Shown in pieces: positions 35,079 through 46,966 of a stretch of 64,000 bases of DNA; within the stretch, counting starts at the first letter, position 1; each line of letters begins with the position of its first letter. Both the position numbers and the translations under genes were made by a program. The stretch is from NCBI GenBank assembly GCA_921293015.1, contig OV121091.1, forward strand, positions 23,358,839-23,422,838. Direction: 5' to 3'. A model generated the notes under the pieces. It worked only from the letters and a program-made list of their open reading frames with translations. It was not told the DNA's origin and ran no database searches. The stretch comes from Phorcus lineatus. Its lineage: Eukaryota; Mollusca; Gastropoda; Trochida; Trochidae.

Positions 35079-35259
35079 CCCTACAATGAGAGATCCGTTG
35101 ACCCACCAAGACACGCGGGGTCGCGGGAAACCGCTGACCTTCACGAGGAACTTGGCAGGTTCACCCTCTCCTGTCTCAACTGGCTCTGGTTTTAGGTCAA
35201 ACACTGGCGGACATTTTGTCTGGGGCTGCTCGACAACACGCTCCTCCAAAACCATTCCA
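35079..35259 (-). CDS. Exon 41: first half of Ig 15
   Basis: Phase 2 in, phase 0 out. GMVLEERVVEQPQTKCPPVF, DLKPEPVETGEGEPAKF, KVSGFPRPRVSWWVNGSL. Directly follows the kettin-type linker, as expected for an Ig-linker-Ig array. The 391-bp intron after it shows nothing. Confidence 0.93.
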
Positions 35260-35528
35260 CTGAAGAAAAAGAGTACATGCATAGGGGTCATTCATGTTCT
35301 TACATATGACAGGCTTTCTTTAAGTGTGCAGTAAGAATATTATTGAATATAAAGTTTACAAAATGTCTTTGTTGCCGTTGTTCACCAACCATAACATTTG
35401 TTAAATGGTAGCATTCGAAAATCATTATAATGTTATGCAAAATGCGAATTTTGAATATATGAAATTTTGCCCTTTAGATTCCAATATGGAATGATTTATC
35501 TGTTAATTAATCCACCACAAAACCTTAC

Positions 35529-35610
35529 CTCCTCCAGTGTTCCTCCATCTCGAAGAGACGGGCTGCGCCATCTCCAGGCAACTGGGTGTCCATGATGATG
35601 GATTTGCGAG
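35529..35610 (-). CDS. Exon 40: kettin-type Ig linker
   Basis: Phase 1 in, phase 2 out. ARKSIIMDTQLPGDGAARLF then EMEEHWR. The pattern KS-I---TQLP-G---R---ME is the linker between kettin Ig domains (and a few titin Ig domains), where it helps bind actin together with its Ig neighbours. It has no start codon and was found by frame. Confidence 0.92.
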
Positions 35611-35725
35611 CTGAAAAATAATCAATTTACTTTATTACCAACTCAAAGGGTAGAAGTCATGAGAACCTGATTAACTATATATTACACTTGAAACATTAGC
35701 TGAGCTTCTGACAAATAGACCCTAC

Positions 35726-35869
35726 CTCTACACTTGATGTCAGCAGCGGTCTCCGCCTGACCGTGAGCGTTGGTGGCTCGGCAGGTGTAGGTGCCAGTGT
35801 CTTCAGCAAACACGTACAGGATGTCCAGGGATACAAAACCAAAGTCATACATTGGCTTGAAGCGGTGAC
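35726..35869 (-). CDS. Exon 39: second half of Ig 14 (kettin-like)
   Basis: Symmetric phase 1-1. HRFKPMYDFGFVSLDILYVF, AEDTGTYTCRATNAHG, QAETAADIKCRG. The block from HRF to the F-strand is a hallmark of the kettin Ig and of titin domains with the same linker. Confidence 0.95.
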
Positions 35870-36213
35870 CTGGGGATAAGCAATAACACTTCATGAATGT
35901 TAATCAAATGATACCACATAAAGATTATTTCTTTTGCCAATGTATGACCTCTCATGACATGTCATTTGGGAAAACGATTTGACATATACATAATTACAGA
36001 TTTCTCACAATAAAAATTTATAAAACATGAACATTTTAAAGGTTCTTAACACAGCTTACATTGCATGACAAATTTATGATTTAGCTTGGCCAAGTCCATC
36101 CTATCCTAGAATACATTCATGGTACATCCCAGAGGAGTGATATACCGATACTCCAAAATGATAAAGTAGCCTTTCAAAACCTTAATTCTTAATAGGGTGA
36201 TTGAGAAGGGTCT

Positions 36214-36293
36214 CCTTTCACAAAGCAAACTTTACCAAGGATTATTTCAACTCCCATTCCCTAAGTGACCTACTACTTAGGGCTTTGTGAAAG
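36214..36293. mobile_element. MITE-like foldback element
   Basis: cctttcacaaagc at 36214-36226 pairs with gctttgtgaaag at 36282-36293. An 80-bp intronic foldback between exons 38 and 39, similar in its ends to the element at 60935-61048. Confidence 0.6.
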
Positions 36294-36326
36294 AAGGCCA
36301 AGATGTTTTCTTTGTATGAAACTGAC

Positions 36327-36565
36327 CATGATGAAGAGGCTCTCCGTCCTTGAACCACTCGACCTTCATGTTGGGGTCACCCATCGGGATGAGCTTGCAC
36401 TCAAAGTGAGCTGCGTCATTCTCCTTCAGAGTCATCAGACTCTTGATCTGTGTCTTGAACTTGGGAGGTCGTGGTGACCCTTTGTCGTACACTTCCCCTG
36501 CCACTGGTTCCTGGCCTTCGCGACGGATGTACTCGCGGACTGCGCTGTCGTGGTCCATTGATTCT
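36327..36565 (-). CDS. Exon 38: first half of Ig 14 (kettin-like)
   Basis: Phase 2 in, phase 1 out. SMDHDSAVREYIRREGQEP, then PPKFKTQIKSLMTLKENDAA, HFECKLIPMGDPNMKVEWF, KDGEPLHHG. DP-MKVEWFKDG followed by exon 39 is the signature of kettin and of proximal titin Ig domains. Confidence 0.94.
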
Positions 36566-38801
36566 CTGCAGGGATAAGTCGAGATTAGTACCATGATTTT
36601 GATTGTATAGTAACATGGAGGAATTATTGAGGTGTTTAATTCTATAGTCGAGATTAAGCAAGTACTTATTTTTTTACTGTTGAAATAAGTGACTTTATTG
36701 TGTACAATGTTTGTGTAACAAGACTAATATCTTTGTAAAGATACTATGGTACCTTATTTCTAGGAATTAACTTTGACCAAATCTAAGAACCTAAGATCTT
36801 TCCTTCTTGCAAGTAGTCCAACCACATATAAAAAAAAATTGGTGTTCTTGTAAATAATGCTTAATACAAACTTTCTGGTTCATGCTTAAATTATTTTCTT
36901 AATCTAAAGTCTAAGAATGCTACCTAAAGAAAGTAAAGAATCTTTAAAAGAAATTTATGATCTAAAAAAAAAAAAATTTGAAAAGCACCCAGAAAATCAT
37001 CATCATGCATATCAAAAAGGTGATGATGATGGTCTAAAAACCGGTAGGTATGTTGAAAGGAATTAAAAATCAGGTTAAGAAGATTTAAAACATGGGTTAT
37101 ATGATTTAAGGGATTGGAATTGAAATAAAATGAAGGATAAAACTTGTCTGTTCATTGAACATATGTTTAGTGGTGGGAGAGGACCGAAGATTTTACAAGA
37201 TAACATAATTCATGAATGAAACAAAGGCAATTTAGTTCAGTGCAGAAAAAAATATGATAACTAAATGTGTGTCTGAAACAAGTGTGAATTATTTCATAAA
37301 AAAGCAGAACACAAATTGATATGAATTTGTTAGTTTTATGATTTTTGTTACTCTACGGTGAGAACAAAACTTGAGAACAAATGGGAGGAACATGAGGTTT
37401 TCATTCAGCAACACCATGCACGGTGTTCGAACCTCTGATCTCGGAGTTGGATAGCGCGAGTCGAGATCTCTGGAGGTGCAGGAGTGTCAAGCACCGGCGG
37501 TCTGCAGAAGTAGCGCTTGTTATAACACTGGACTTAACTTGTAGCTTCAAGGCATTTTGGGTTTATGAGAAGACTGCATTGGTTTGTACATCAGTAACTG
37601 ATATGAGTATCTTGTCTTATAACAACATCGTACAGACAACAACAACTAGGTATGTTGTATTATGTGAGGTGAACAAATACACTTGAAGCAGAATATTCAT
37701 ATCAACATAAAACAAAATACAACACAAAATTATTTTTTTCATATCTTGTCTTATTACAACAATGTTCTCCAACATGAATTATATACAGGCAGTTTGTTGG
37801 AATTTGTGGTTTTGTTACTGCTATGGAAAATAATAGATAAGTATTGTGTGCATATTTATACAATATAAAGGTACAATAGAGCATCAATGAGAATGTGCAG
37901 CACAGTAATGTTTGCATGGTGAAGGGAAGTCAGGCAGCATTCTGTGATGGAGAGAAGATACGGTTGCAGGGTTGTGATAGCAGCATTCTTGTGAATGAAG
38001 GATAGGATACCGAGACTTTAACTAGCTGTTGATACACAGACAGACGTCTGTCTTCTTCTAGGACATCACTAAAAGCCTTTGGACCAGGACACATATGTCA
38101 CAAGACGTTTATGATGAAGGCTGGAACTACCAGACAAAGCCAACCAGAGGAACCAATCCAAGGACAACTTTGGCACAAATTGTTTGCAGACAACTCCTTT
38201 GACATCTCTACCATGAGATGTTCCATGGATCATGCTATGACATTGCTACAACTTACGACAAACAGCAACTATCAGTCTAATGCATGGGTCAGGTGCACAG
38301 TGAGCAGTGTTAGATATTCTATGGATGGTGGGTTTAGGGAATTACAATATTATAGATCAAAGTCAAGACCAACATTCAGTTTGAGCTTCAGGAGAGGATT
38401 CTTTACTTGATAAGGCTTCAAAGCTACTCGTTCATAACTCAGGGGCAAGGTACCTATATTACAAAATGTCATATTCAAGTGTCACGTCAGCCTGAAGGAA
38501 AGGAAATCTAAAGCCATGGGCATTCCGTGACTACCTCACAGCTACTTCCTACTGTCATTCGCGTTCCTTGGCAATGAACACAAAAAGCAGAGGTCATTCA
38601 TTCCTCCTGGTTCTAAAATCTAAAGACTTCTTGACAACAATCCAGCAAGGACACAACACCAATCAGACTGAGGACCAGTATCGACCAAAGCGGTATATGA
38701 TAAAGCAGATGCTTCCTGGGACAACATGAAGATGCAAAGCATGATGAAGATGCTTGATTCCAGGACCAAAGAACCAATTGGAGGTCCTCCTCAACACTAA
38801 C
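36566..38801 (-). other. Intron of 2.2 kb
   Basis: The longest intron in the proline-rich to Ig transition. I see no exon of the giant gene on the minus strand. It contains UGCAUG motifs near 37004 and 37415, a small hairpin at 37437-37468 (gatctcg / cgagatc), and a less AT-rich patch at 37.4-38.6 kb with short open frames on both strands that resemble no protein I know. Confidence 0.6.
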
Positions 38802-38969
38802 CCCTTCTCATACTCGCTAACAGCGACTGGAACGTCAATGCTCTCAGGCCACCAGGGTGATGGTGGTTGTCTCATGACAATTGGCTGAGGAACTTCTTCT
38901 GGCTTAGGTTTACGAACTCGAACCCTTTTGGGCGAGGGTTTGGGTGAAACAGGAGGTGGTGCTGGTTTG
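38802..38969 (-). CDS. Exon 37: Pro-rich segment with basic cluster
   Basis: Phase 2-2, last of the phase-2 run. SKPAPPPVSPKPSPKRVRVR, KPKPEEVPQPIVMRQPP, SPWWPESIDVPVAVSEYEKG. The basic RVRVRKPK block next to prolines could bind acidic or actin-like partners (inference). Donor GG|GTTAGT is weak but restores the right phase for exon 38. Confidence 0.76.
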
Positions 38970-39153
38970 CTAGAAAACAATCATGTATCAAACGGTGTTT
39001 AACACCTGAGTTTAACAGTGAGGGAGGGTCTTGTTAATCAGTGACAGAGAAGAAATAAAAGTGATCTTAAAGTCCAAATTGTGACATTAGATTCATTCTC
39101 CCACACATTTTGTTACAATCTGCTTTAAAATTAGCTCAATCTAGGAAGTTATG

Positions 39154-39227
39154 GACCTGCTGATCATTTGAAATATTTTCAAGTTTTCAAGTTTATATTG
39201 AGGATTATTATGTAAGATCAGCAGGTC
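39154..39227. repeat. Perfect 12-bp inverted repeat
   Basis: gacctgctgatc at 39154-39165 and its inverse gatcagcaggtc at 39216-39227 enclose about 50 bases, inside the 296-bp intron between exons 36 and 37. A possible RNA hairpin or small foldback element. Confidence 0.6.
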
Positions 39228-39265
39228 TTATTGTAGGGGTCACACAGGATAGAAGAAACAATAAC

Positions 39266-39343
39266 CTTGGAGGCTGCTGAGGCTGAACAACCATCTCAAC
39301 CTTCTTAGGCTCAAAGGGCACCGGTGTGGAAGGTGCTACTGGT
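39266..39343 (-). CDS. Exon 36: short proline-rich linker
   Basis: Phase 2-2, 78 bp: PVAPSTPVPFEPKKVEMVVQ then PQQPPR. No ATG; placed by acceptor caagcag and donor CAAG|GTTATT in continuous frame. Confidence 0.74.
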
Positions 39344-39873
39344 CTGCTTGAGTGAACAATGGAGTGATATCAGTGCTGAGGCTTGACATAAGATGTTTAG
39401 CTTGAGAGACTAGGACTATCATGGAGTACTGTATTGGCGTATTACAGCTGCCTATATTGGGAATCTTGATCCAAGATCGCTACAACATCTTCTCACTAAT
39501 TTCTACTTACCATTACTAAATCAGTATTTCTATTTTTTATCATTATGTTACACAGTTGCCAGATTGGGATATATATACACTGATATACATGGTTACATAA
39601 GAAAGTAGACTTTTGTAACAGGAGGTACATCAAATTAAGCCATTCTAATTTGAATGCATCAGTAATATGAATATATGATTATTCACACAATATAAGTAGC
39701 AGAATATAAGAAAGGTAGACACTTTGATAATAGGCTTGAAAGCATAAAAAAACTCATTAAAGAGATGGAAGGCAATGTGAAAGAACAGATGAAGAAATTT
39801 ATAAAAAGTATGTGAATACGACCCGCACCATTGGTAGAGATTATAGACATGGATGAAATATAATGTTTCATAC

Positions 39874-39945
39874 CTGTATTCCTTCTCTGGTACCTTCATG
39901 AAGGACACCTGTGGTTCTGGTCTTGGTGCTACAGGAGCCTCTGGT
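39874..39945 (-). CDS. Exon 35: short proline-rich linker
   Basis: Phase 2-2, 72 bp: PEAPVAPRPEPQVSFMKVPE then KEYR. The QVSFMKVPEK piece resembles the QKVTFMMPPGE end of exon 33, suggesting duplication. The 530-bp intron after it shows nothing recognisable. Confidence 0.78.
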
Positions 39946-41040
39946 CTGAAAGGGTACGGATAGGATTTAACATTCACAGATCACCATAGATTCATATTGG
40001 GTTCATACACATTTCTTGAGTTCAAACCTACAAAAGTTATGATTATAAAAAGAGCTTTGCCTCTTTTACTTCCAAACAGTGTTTAATTCTGGGATTTTGT
40101 TGCTTATAATTTTGAATTTAATTTTGTTGGGGGTTGGAGGGGGATCTTTTTTTACTTAAGTAACGTTTATTACTTCTGATAATATCAATAACAAATATGA
40201 GATAAGATAAGAGATGAGATAAGATATTATAAGATAATAAACAATCAATTAAATTGAATTTATAATTTGTAAGTGAATTTCTTTAGTTTGGATTTGTATA
40301 CACTTCTAATTCTATTTACGATAATGCTCAGCACATCATTACTCATTTGTACTGGGTTAAGCTGAGGATTTGCAGAGGTATGTTCATGCAAACTTAATCT
40401 GAGCCCCTGAAATGGAAAAGTGCATCAAGGTGTTCCTATTGCACCATGCAAGTTATCCTCCATGTCTCGGATTTATCTTGTATTTCATTTTCAAGGAAAT
40501 ATACACGAACATGCAAAAGTTGTAGTTTTCACTAAGTAAAATGAAGCAAGAGTTGATGGAATTTCAGCTTTATTAGGTAAGGTTAACATGCAATTAATAT
40601 TTGCAAGCCACCCAAAACAGAGTGTGAATCACTTTGATTTACAAGGAAGTTCCATGCAAGGAAATCTAGCCTGTTATGTCAGGCATGTTTAAAGCAATTA
40701 TCAAGGATTGCAAAATTTGCATCATGGACATCAAAGCAGTGATGGTAATGACACCAGAAGATGTGAGTTTAGGAAAAACATTGGTTTCCTGTGATTGTCT
40801 TTGAAATGGCAATGACGTACCAAGGGAGAGGCTGATGCAACATGAACAATCATGCACAATGAAAGCGATGATGAGGAAAACAAGATTTGAATCCTGGACA
40901 TCAAAACTAGAACAAGAAGGTTAAGCACAGATTGGGAGAACATGTCATTCCCATCAGCAAACTCGCTGGAATTGAATGGCACACATTGGAAGGACGAACA
41001 TCGAGATCATGCATCACACAGGAGCTTGGGAGACATCTAC

Positions 41041-41139
41041 CTCTTGTCTTCTCTCTTGACGAGACGGAGAGATCCACTCTCAGTGTCCGAGGCATAGGAG
41101 ATGAGCTGTACTGGTCCTGTCTCTTGGATCTCATACTCA
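41041..41139 (-). CDS. Exon 34: GPVQ module, copy 4
   Basis: Phase 2-2, 99 bp. EYEIQETGPVQLISYASDTE, then SGSLRLVKREDKR. Donor AGAG|GTAGAT is followed within about 35 bases by UGCAUG (catgca on plus near 41009), and the flank reads catgcatcacaca on plus, as it does beside exon 27. The 1.1-kb intron after it (39946-41040) holds further UGCAUG motifs near 40385, 40445, 40510, 40588, 40653 and 40851, and a GATAA-rich stretch at about 40200-40240. Confidence 0.88.
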
Positions 41140-41980
41140 CTGCATGGCAGAACATTTCAGTTCAGTTATTGTTTTAATGGTTTTATCACTAGGAAAAGTG
41201 GTAAACTCAGGCCATGTGATTTATTCCTTCAAATTCAGTTCATATAATGAGTCAAAGGCTTAACACTTGTATTGTGCTGTTGGTGCTATTTTTTATTGCA
41301 CAGAAAATGCATTTAATGAATCACTTGTTCTGGTTTATTTCCTAACTCTATTGAATGTAGCTGAATATTAGAATGTATTCAGTGGTTGGAAATTGTTTCA
41401 CAAAAGAAATTGTATAAAAAGGACGTAAGGGTAAAGGCTAAATTCAAGCTAGTATAAAAATGACTACAAAATTGACAAATAAAACATCATTATTAAAACA
41501 ATTTTCAAAACACAGTCATTCATAAACTTTGATTATTAACCCAGGTTTTAGGTGATCTGAAAATAATCTTGAAAGAAAAACCATGCAAAAAGCAAAAGGG
41601 GCTCTGCAAAGCATATGAATCCCTGAAAATTCTAAATCATCCCCAAATGTGGCAATAAGCAACAAAAGGTCAACAGCACTTCAAACTCAAGACATTGGAA
41701 GTAAAAAAGAACTTAATCCTGGTCAAAATAAGGAAGATGTTATCCCAGCATCTACATAAAATCCGGAATGTCCAGTCTTTTGGACCACGCCACTTCAATG
41801 CCTTTGAGTAAGTTAAAGAGCAACAGAATGTGTTAAAATGTGAGATCCAGGTTAGGTTCAGTGGTGGGACAACTCAAAGAATTAATCCAGAAAACAACAC
41901 CAATGGTGCCAAGATTAGGAAATCCAGTTGTTAAGTGAATCAATCCAAAACGTGAGAGACGAGTAGATTCAGAAGCAGAC

Positions 41981-42565
41981 CTTTCTCCAGGTGGCATCAT
42001 GAAAGTAACTTTCTGAGGCTTTTTGGCCACTGGTGGTGCCTTTGGTTTCTTCATGACTGGCGGCGGTGGTGGTCTGGTAACCACAGGAGAAGGCTCTGGA
42101 TGAATCCTCTCTGGTGGTGGTGATGGTATTTTGAAGACCCTCACAGATGCTGGTGGTGTTCTAGGTGTTGCCATTCTTGGAATGGAATGGGCCCTTGGTC
42201 TTGGACCAGTCATGGGAGCTCTTGGTTGAATAGGCATCCTGACTGGAGATAGAGCTTGCGGCCTCATCATTGGTGGCGGTGGTGGTGGTATCTGCACCAG
42301 AGGTTGGACCATTGGTGATGGGGCATAGATTGGTGGTTTTGTTGATGGCTTAGCTGACACTGGTGGTGGTTGCTGCTTAACCACTGGTTTTTGTGCCACT
42401 GGTGGAACTGGCTTCATCATCGGTTTAGGTGCTGCTGGCGGTGGTGTTGGCTTTGGCACCACTGGTTCCATTGGTGGCATTTTGTGCACCACTTTTGGTG
42501 CAGGTGGTGGTGGTGGTGGTGGTGGTGGTGGTGGTGGAGGTGGCGCTGGAGCCTGTGGCTCTGGT
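41981..42565 (-). CDS. Exon 33: polyproline exon
   Basis: Phase 2-2, 195 residues, mostly Pro, Ala, Lys and Val. It starts PEPQAPA followed by a run of 15 prolines, then PKPTPPPAAPKPMMKPVPP, QIPPPPPPMMRPQ, RPRAHSIPRMATPRTPPAS and ends KPQKVTFMMPPGE. The proline run comes from a (GGT)n tract on the plus strand at about 42503-42543. Such tracts recruit profilin, EVH1 or SH3 proteins. The 841-bp intron after it shows one UGCAUG near 41582 and nothing else. Confidence 0.88.
42503..42543. repeat. (GGT)n trinucleotide run inside exon 33
   Basis: An almost pure GGT run on the plus strand, read as CCA/CCT-type proline codons on the minus strand. Prone to length change; variation here would alter the polyproline length without shifting the frame. 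Confidence 0.9.
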
Positions 42566-42904
42566 CTATATTCATACAAACATTCTATACTAATACATGG
42601 GGCAGAGTATGGAAGGAAGAACTACACAAGAGACAATGATTCTACACTTTTTCTTGATAATCTTATTCTATTCTTGCAATGATCTTAACATGCATCGGTA
42701 AGATAATTTATAGGGAAAATATATCAATGCAAATATTCAACATGAGTGTAAATACTGATGTGATGCAAACTAGATCTATTCATATGTAATAATTTCAATC
42801 ATATGATGTAATTCATATCTATATAATGAACAATTATTTTCGAACATCAGGAACATATTTGTTTATCATGCATGAAGGGAACATGCCAAGATATGAACAA
42901 TAAC

Positions 42905-42961
42905 CTTCTCTCTGGCACAAATGGCACTTCTGGTTTGGGTGCTCTGTCCACTGCCTGCTTC
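42905..42961 (-). CDS. Exon 32: 57-bp micro linker
   Basis: Phase 2-2 and only 57 bp: KQAVDRAPKPEVPFVPER. Placed by acceptor tttacag and donor GAAG|GTTATT, both in the frame shared with the neighbours. Microexons of this kind are commonly tissue-regulated. The 339-bp intron after it has UGCAUG near 42689 and 42868. Confidence 0.72.
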
Positions 42962-44125
42962 CTGTAAAGAGGACAAGCTTCATTCAAGAAAATGTTCAGA
43001 TTGAGCATGTCAGGACTTGTATGTTGAAACTTGATATTGCTTTCCAAAAGATACTATTACATATTTGTATTGCAAATTTAATGAAATAACAATTACACAA
43101 CTATAATGATATCTTGTTGTAATCAATGCACCTTTTTAACACCCCTTTGAAATAATTAGAGTATTTGAATCATATATCATTTGCCAGAAAACTCCAATAT
43201 ATGCAATAATATCTGAAACCAAAGAGCAACATGTTGGATGTATTCCTGTTGTCCTTGTCAGGATGATAAGAATCTTCTTCCATAGATGAACATTCAGCAA
43301 ATTTGTTAACAACATTGTTCAAACTATTGATTCATTAAAGAAATGTAAATTCAATCCATGCTAAATTTTCTATCCTTTGGTATGTTAGTCATATCTGTGC
43401 AATCAAATTTAATTTCTCATTCCATGCACCTTGCATTATTTCTTATCAATACAAATATAAGTGAAGTCTGTCATTTGCTTATTCCCTATCCAACACTCTG
43501 TTGTTGAAATGATTTGTCAAGCAATTAAATATCATTGATTGAAACTTTCCAAATGCTTTAAGACATTTTCATCAATAGTAAACTTCTTTAATGCAAAAGG
43601 TTAACCATGCAAATTTGTGATAGAATCTTGAACTGATCACAAGCGTCCATTGTGGTTCAATTCCTTCATCCACAAACCATGCTTGATGAATCTGTGACAC
43701 TCAGTGTTTGAGCTTTTTCAGCATCATCACAGCTCTTTGCCATTTTCATAGCCCAACAAACCATGCAACACTAGAGGACAATGTGACACACAATTTGTGG
43801 TTGTTATTCTTTATAACACAATTCTTGTCAAAAGACCTAACCTTCGTGCCATGCAATGATATCCAGTAATACTGGCTGTTTGGGATCACACTGCTGTGGG
43901 TAGACTGTTCTAAGGAAAACCAGACAACATAAGTGGATGAGATTGGGTCAGTCTTTGAACCCATGAGAGTGACTCATATGTAATCCTCATGGTCTTGTCT
44001 ACTTCAAACCATGCAACTCCTCTAGAAAACTTTCTGACAATGTTCTGGTTATAACAATTCTGTGCATCACTCCTGTATAAACTATTCTACTGCAAAACAT
44101 GCAGTAGGTTGTTGAGACGACAAAC

Positions 44126-44227
44126 CTTGGCCTAATAGGCTCCTGATCAACAAGGCGCAGGTAGCCACTCTCATTGTCTGAGGCATAGCTAATCAACTGC
44201 ACTGGGCCTGTCTCCTGGATATCATAG
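44126..44227 (-). CDS. Exon 31: GPVQ module, copy 3
   Basis: Phase 2-2, 102 bp. SYDIQETGPVQLISYASDNE, then SGYLRLVDQEPIRPR. The closest relative is exon 34. The 1.16-kb intron after it (42962-44125) has the densest run of UGCAUG motifs in this part (catgca on plus near 43425, 43606, 43762, 43850, 44010, 44099) and nothing else I recognise. Confidence 0.88.
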
Positions 44228-44502
44228 CTGCTCCAACAGATACAATAGGGGCCCGTCAGATATGTTTGCATTTCAAAAGAAGTTCATGCAAAGACAAATA
44301 ACCATAAACATATGAAAATGCTTGTAAATTGAAATGATTTGAAATGAATGAATATCAACTTGCATGCTGATGCTGACATTGTTGTTTAAGATGTCATCTT
44401 AAAATATTTGGTCAGTATTCTGCATTCAAATGAAACATTTGACTCTAATATATCATGTATCAGTTCCAACTCTGAACTGTTGACATGGCATGCAAGGATC
44501 AC

Positions 44503-44853
44503 CTTGGTGACATCTCTCTGGGTCTCTTTGCCTCTGGTTCAACCGGGGCATAGAAGACAGGTTTTGGAGGTGCCACGGGGGACACAGGTGGTGGAGGTGC
44601 TGGCTTGGGTGTCACCTTTGGTGCCGGTGGAGGTGCCATAGGCTTGGAAACCTTGGCAGGTGGAGGCAGAGGTGCCTCGTCAGGCTTGTCAAAGCGTTTC
44701 CTGGCCTCTGCAACACTGGGCACAGAGACTTCAGTGTCCTCTGTCTCCATGGGCAATGGAGCTGTTGGTTTAGTTGCTGGTGGAGGTGGTGGTTGTTTGG
44801 CTGCTTTGGGTGTCTTCACTGGAGACACAGGCATCTTCTCCTCGATAGGTTGT
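44503..44853 (-). CDS. Exon 30: proline-rich linker
   Basis: Phase 2-2, 117 residues. MPVSPVKTPKAAKQPPPPP, VAEARKRFDKPDEAPLPPP, PAPPPPVSPVAPPKPVFYAP and RPREMSPR. Polyproline blocks of the SH3, EVH1 or profilin ligand type. A second in-frame acceptor 18 bp upstream (end at 44871) would add a few residues (SASDSR). Confidence 0.83.
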
Positions 44854-45249
44854 CTGGAGTCAGAGGCACTTCTCAGTACAAGCTAGTCTTCATGCACAGG
44901 ACAGGTCACTTACTTCTTATTCATTATTGTGGTGATTTTACTTATTTAGTGGCAAGTTCAATGATAACTTAAACTTGAAAAACAATCTTAACAGTAAACA
45001 GATAACAGAAATCAGACCTGAATCATAAATTTTAGAAATATAACCACAAAATCATCTTTGACAACAATTGTTAATCCACTCCAGAATATTGAATATTCAC
45101 TTGACAATATCAACTAAAACCACTCAACATTGTACACTGACTTCACTCAACATTATTCCAAGCTTCAGGAAGCAGAACAGAATCTCAAGAATCTTGAGAA
45201 AGACCAAGAAGGAAGCTTGCATGCAGGATGAAGGAAGGGATAGACACAC

Positions 45250-45396
45250 CTGTTGAGGATGATTCCGAAGTCCTCGAGTGACAGGTCAGTGGAGAGAGGG
45301 GTGGTAGGGGAGGGGAGGTAAGGGTCGTAGAACTGGCCCCGGGGAGAGGCATACAGCTCCCCTGGGGTGGAGATCAGGGGAGATAAGTCAGGACTG
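45250..45396 (-). CDS. Exon 29: Ser/Pro/Tyr-rich linker
   Basis: Phase 2-2. SSPDLSPLISTPGELYASP, then GQFYDPYLPSPTTPLSTD and LSLEDFGIILNR. Several SP/TP sites and tyrosines suggest a phospho-regulated segment (inference). The acceptor is a tandem cagcag, so the exon may end at 45396 or 45393 with one Ser more or less. The 396-bp intron after it contains UGCAUG motifs. Confidence 0.8.
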
Positions 45397-46346
45397 CTGA
45401 AGACCACACAAAAACAAAATGTTAGGAGGAAATCACTCAGGAACACAGTGTATGAAATAAGGCTTGTCAACATCTTGTAACATGCACTGGTCTACTAAAA
45501 TGTGGCAATTGTTTTAGAATTTCTAGATTTTGAAATTCTATAAGTTAAATTTTCCAACTGGCTACTTACAAGCTCATTTCATTCACCAGAGAAGTTTCAC
45601 AAAAGCACAACATTATGGATTTTTTAAATAGTATTTTCTTTCTTTTTTTCTATTGATAATATCATATATGTCAAGTCTATTTGATTTTTTTGCTAGTTAA
45701 TAAACCTGGCAGAAAAAAGTCCTATTTATACAGAAGATTTATAGAATTTATTTGTAGAAATATTTCAACCATGATTATTACTTCATGAATTTGTTTACAA
45801 ATATGCCAATACCTTTAATCAGGCATGTTTCTCAACTCTAAATATACATTCAGGGGCTGTTTCATGCTGTATGCTTAAAGAGAGATGTTGAAAGGGTCTA
45901 GGCTGACAAATAGCAATCATGTAAAAATCATAGAAAGATTTTCACTTCATGTTAGTTCAGGGTCAATCATTTCAAAACAAACTTTGTGTCATATATGAAA
46001 AAGTTTTAAAATTTGGATCTGAAACGCTATATTATCATTTCTAGCTATGCTTATAACCTCAATGATCTAAATCCTGCACAACATATGCTTGTTAGTTCAT
46101 AACAAAATCAATAACAACACAAACATTGAACACCTTCAGGTAAGGTTGACTTTCTTTACGTTAGTGACCAATTAAAGTAGCTCACAAATCAATCCTATTT
46201 CATCTCCAACTACATCAACAATCATATCAACGACATGAAAACATTTCCTGAACAATAGCTACATCTAGGATGCTACATGTTGCAAAACTAGTTATAACTG
46301 CTCACAGCTGTACTACATTCCACACCACTGAAAATATTAAACCAAC

Positions 46347-46454
46347 CTCTCACGATCTACATCTGGTGGGGATTTTATCCTAAGAGTGCCCCGTTCGGTC
46401 TCAGAGGCATAACTGATTTGCTGAACTGGGCCTCGTTCGTGGATATCATAGTAA
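46347..46454 (-). CDS. Exon 28: GPVQ module, copy 2
   Basis: Symmetric phase 2-2 exon of 108 bp. YYDIHERGPVQQISYASETE, then RGTLRIKSPPDVDRER. Donor AGAG|GTTGGT is weak, which would fit regulated inclusion. The 950-bp intron after it (45397-46346) holds UGCAUG at about 45481 and otherwise nothing I recognise. Confidence 0.85.
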
Positions 46455-46966
46455 CTGTGTTGTGAATAATCAAAATGAATATGGTGTCTGAACCTATTCA
46501 TGCAAATAGTCTATGAAATAAACGCCTATCAATAATCTCAGTAAACTCAAATCAAATTTAAGACTGAAATACAAAGACACTTCAATTACAGCAGCTTAAT
46601 TAATAACCAATATGTTGTTAGGTTGAGATATGGTTTTTCACACTGATATAGGTCTCACACCTCACACATTAATCATGCATAATGATTTTTTTTAAATTTC
46701 CAAATAACCTATCAAATTTTCATTGATGTATACTATATCTATATTATAAGAAATGTCACATGTAGGCCAACAAATATTTTCACATATCACTTATAATGTA
46801 AGATTGAATCTCTATCTTGAAACAATTGTATGACTGAGCATAAGAGTAACAAGCTTCAATGAAATCTGGCCATGAGACGAGATTGTCGTTAGAATCTTAA
46901 TCTTTTCCCAATCAATCCATGCATTCTTTAATTGAAACACAAGACCATGCATCACACATGGCGCAC

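Noticed and set aside
37415..37490. tRNA or SINE at a B-box-like word (gttcgaacc) near 37424
   Set aside because: No matching A-box at the right distance and no cloverleaf; only a 7-bp hairpin is present.
37423..38410. Plus-strand open frames at 37.4-38.4 kb
   Set aside because: No family resemblance, no exon-like splice signals in frame, and composition close to the surrounding intron.
42482..42682. Plus-strand polyglycine frame
   Set aside because: It is the complement of the polyproline-coding (GGT)n tract of exon 33.
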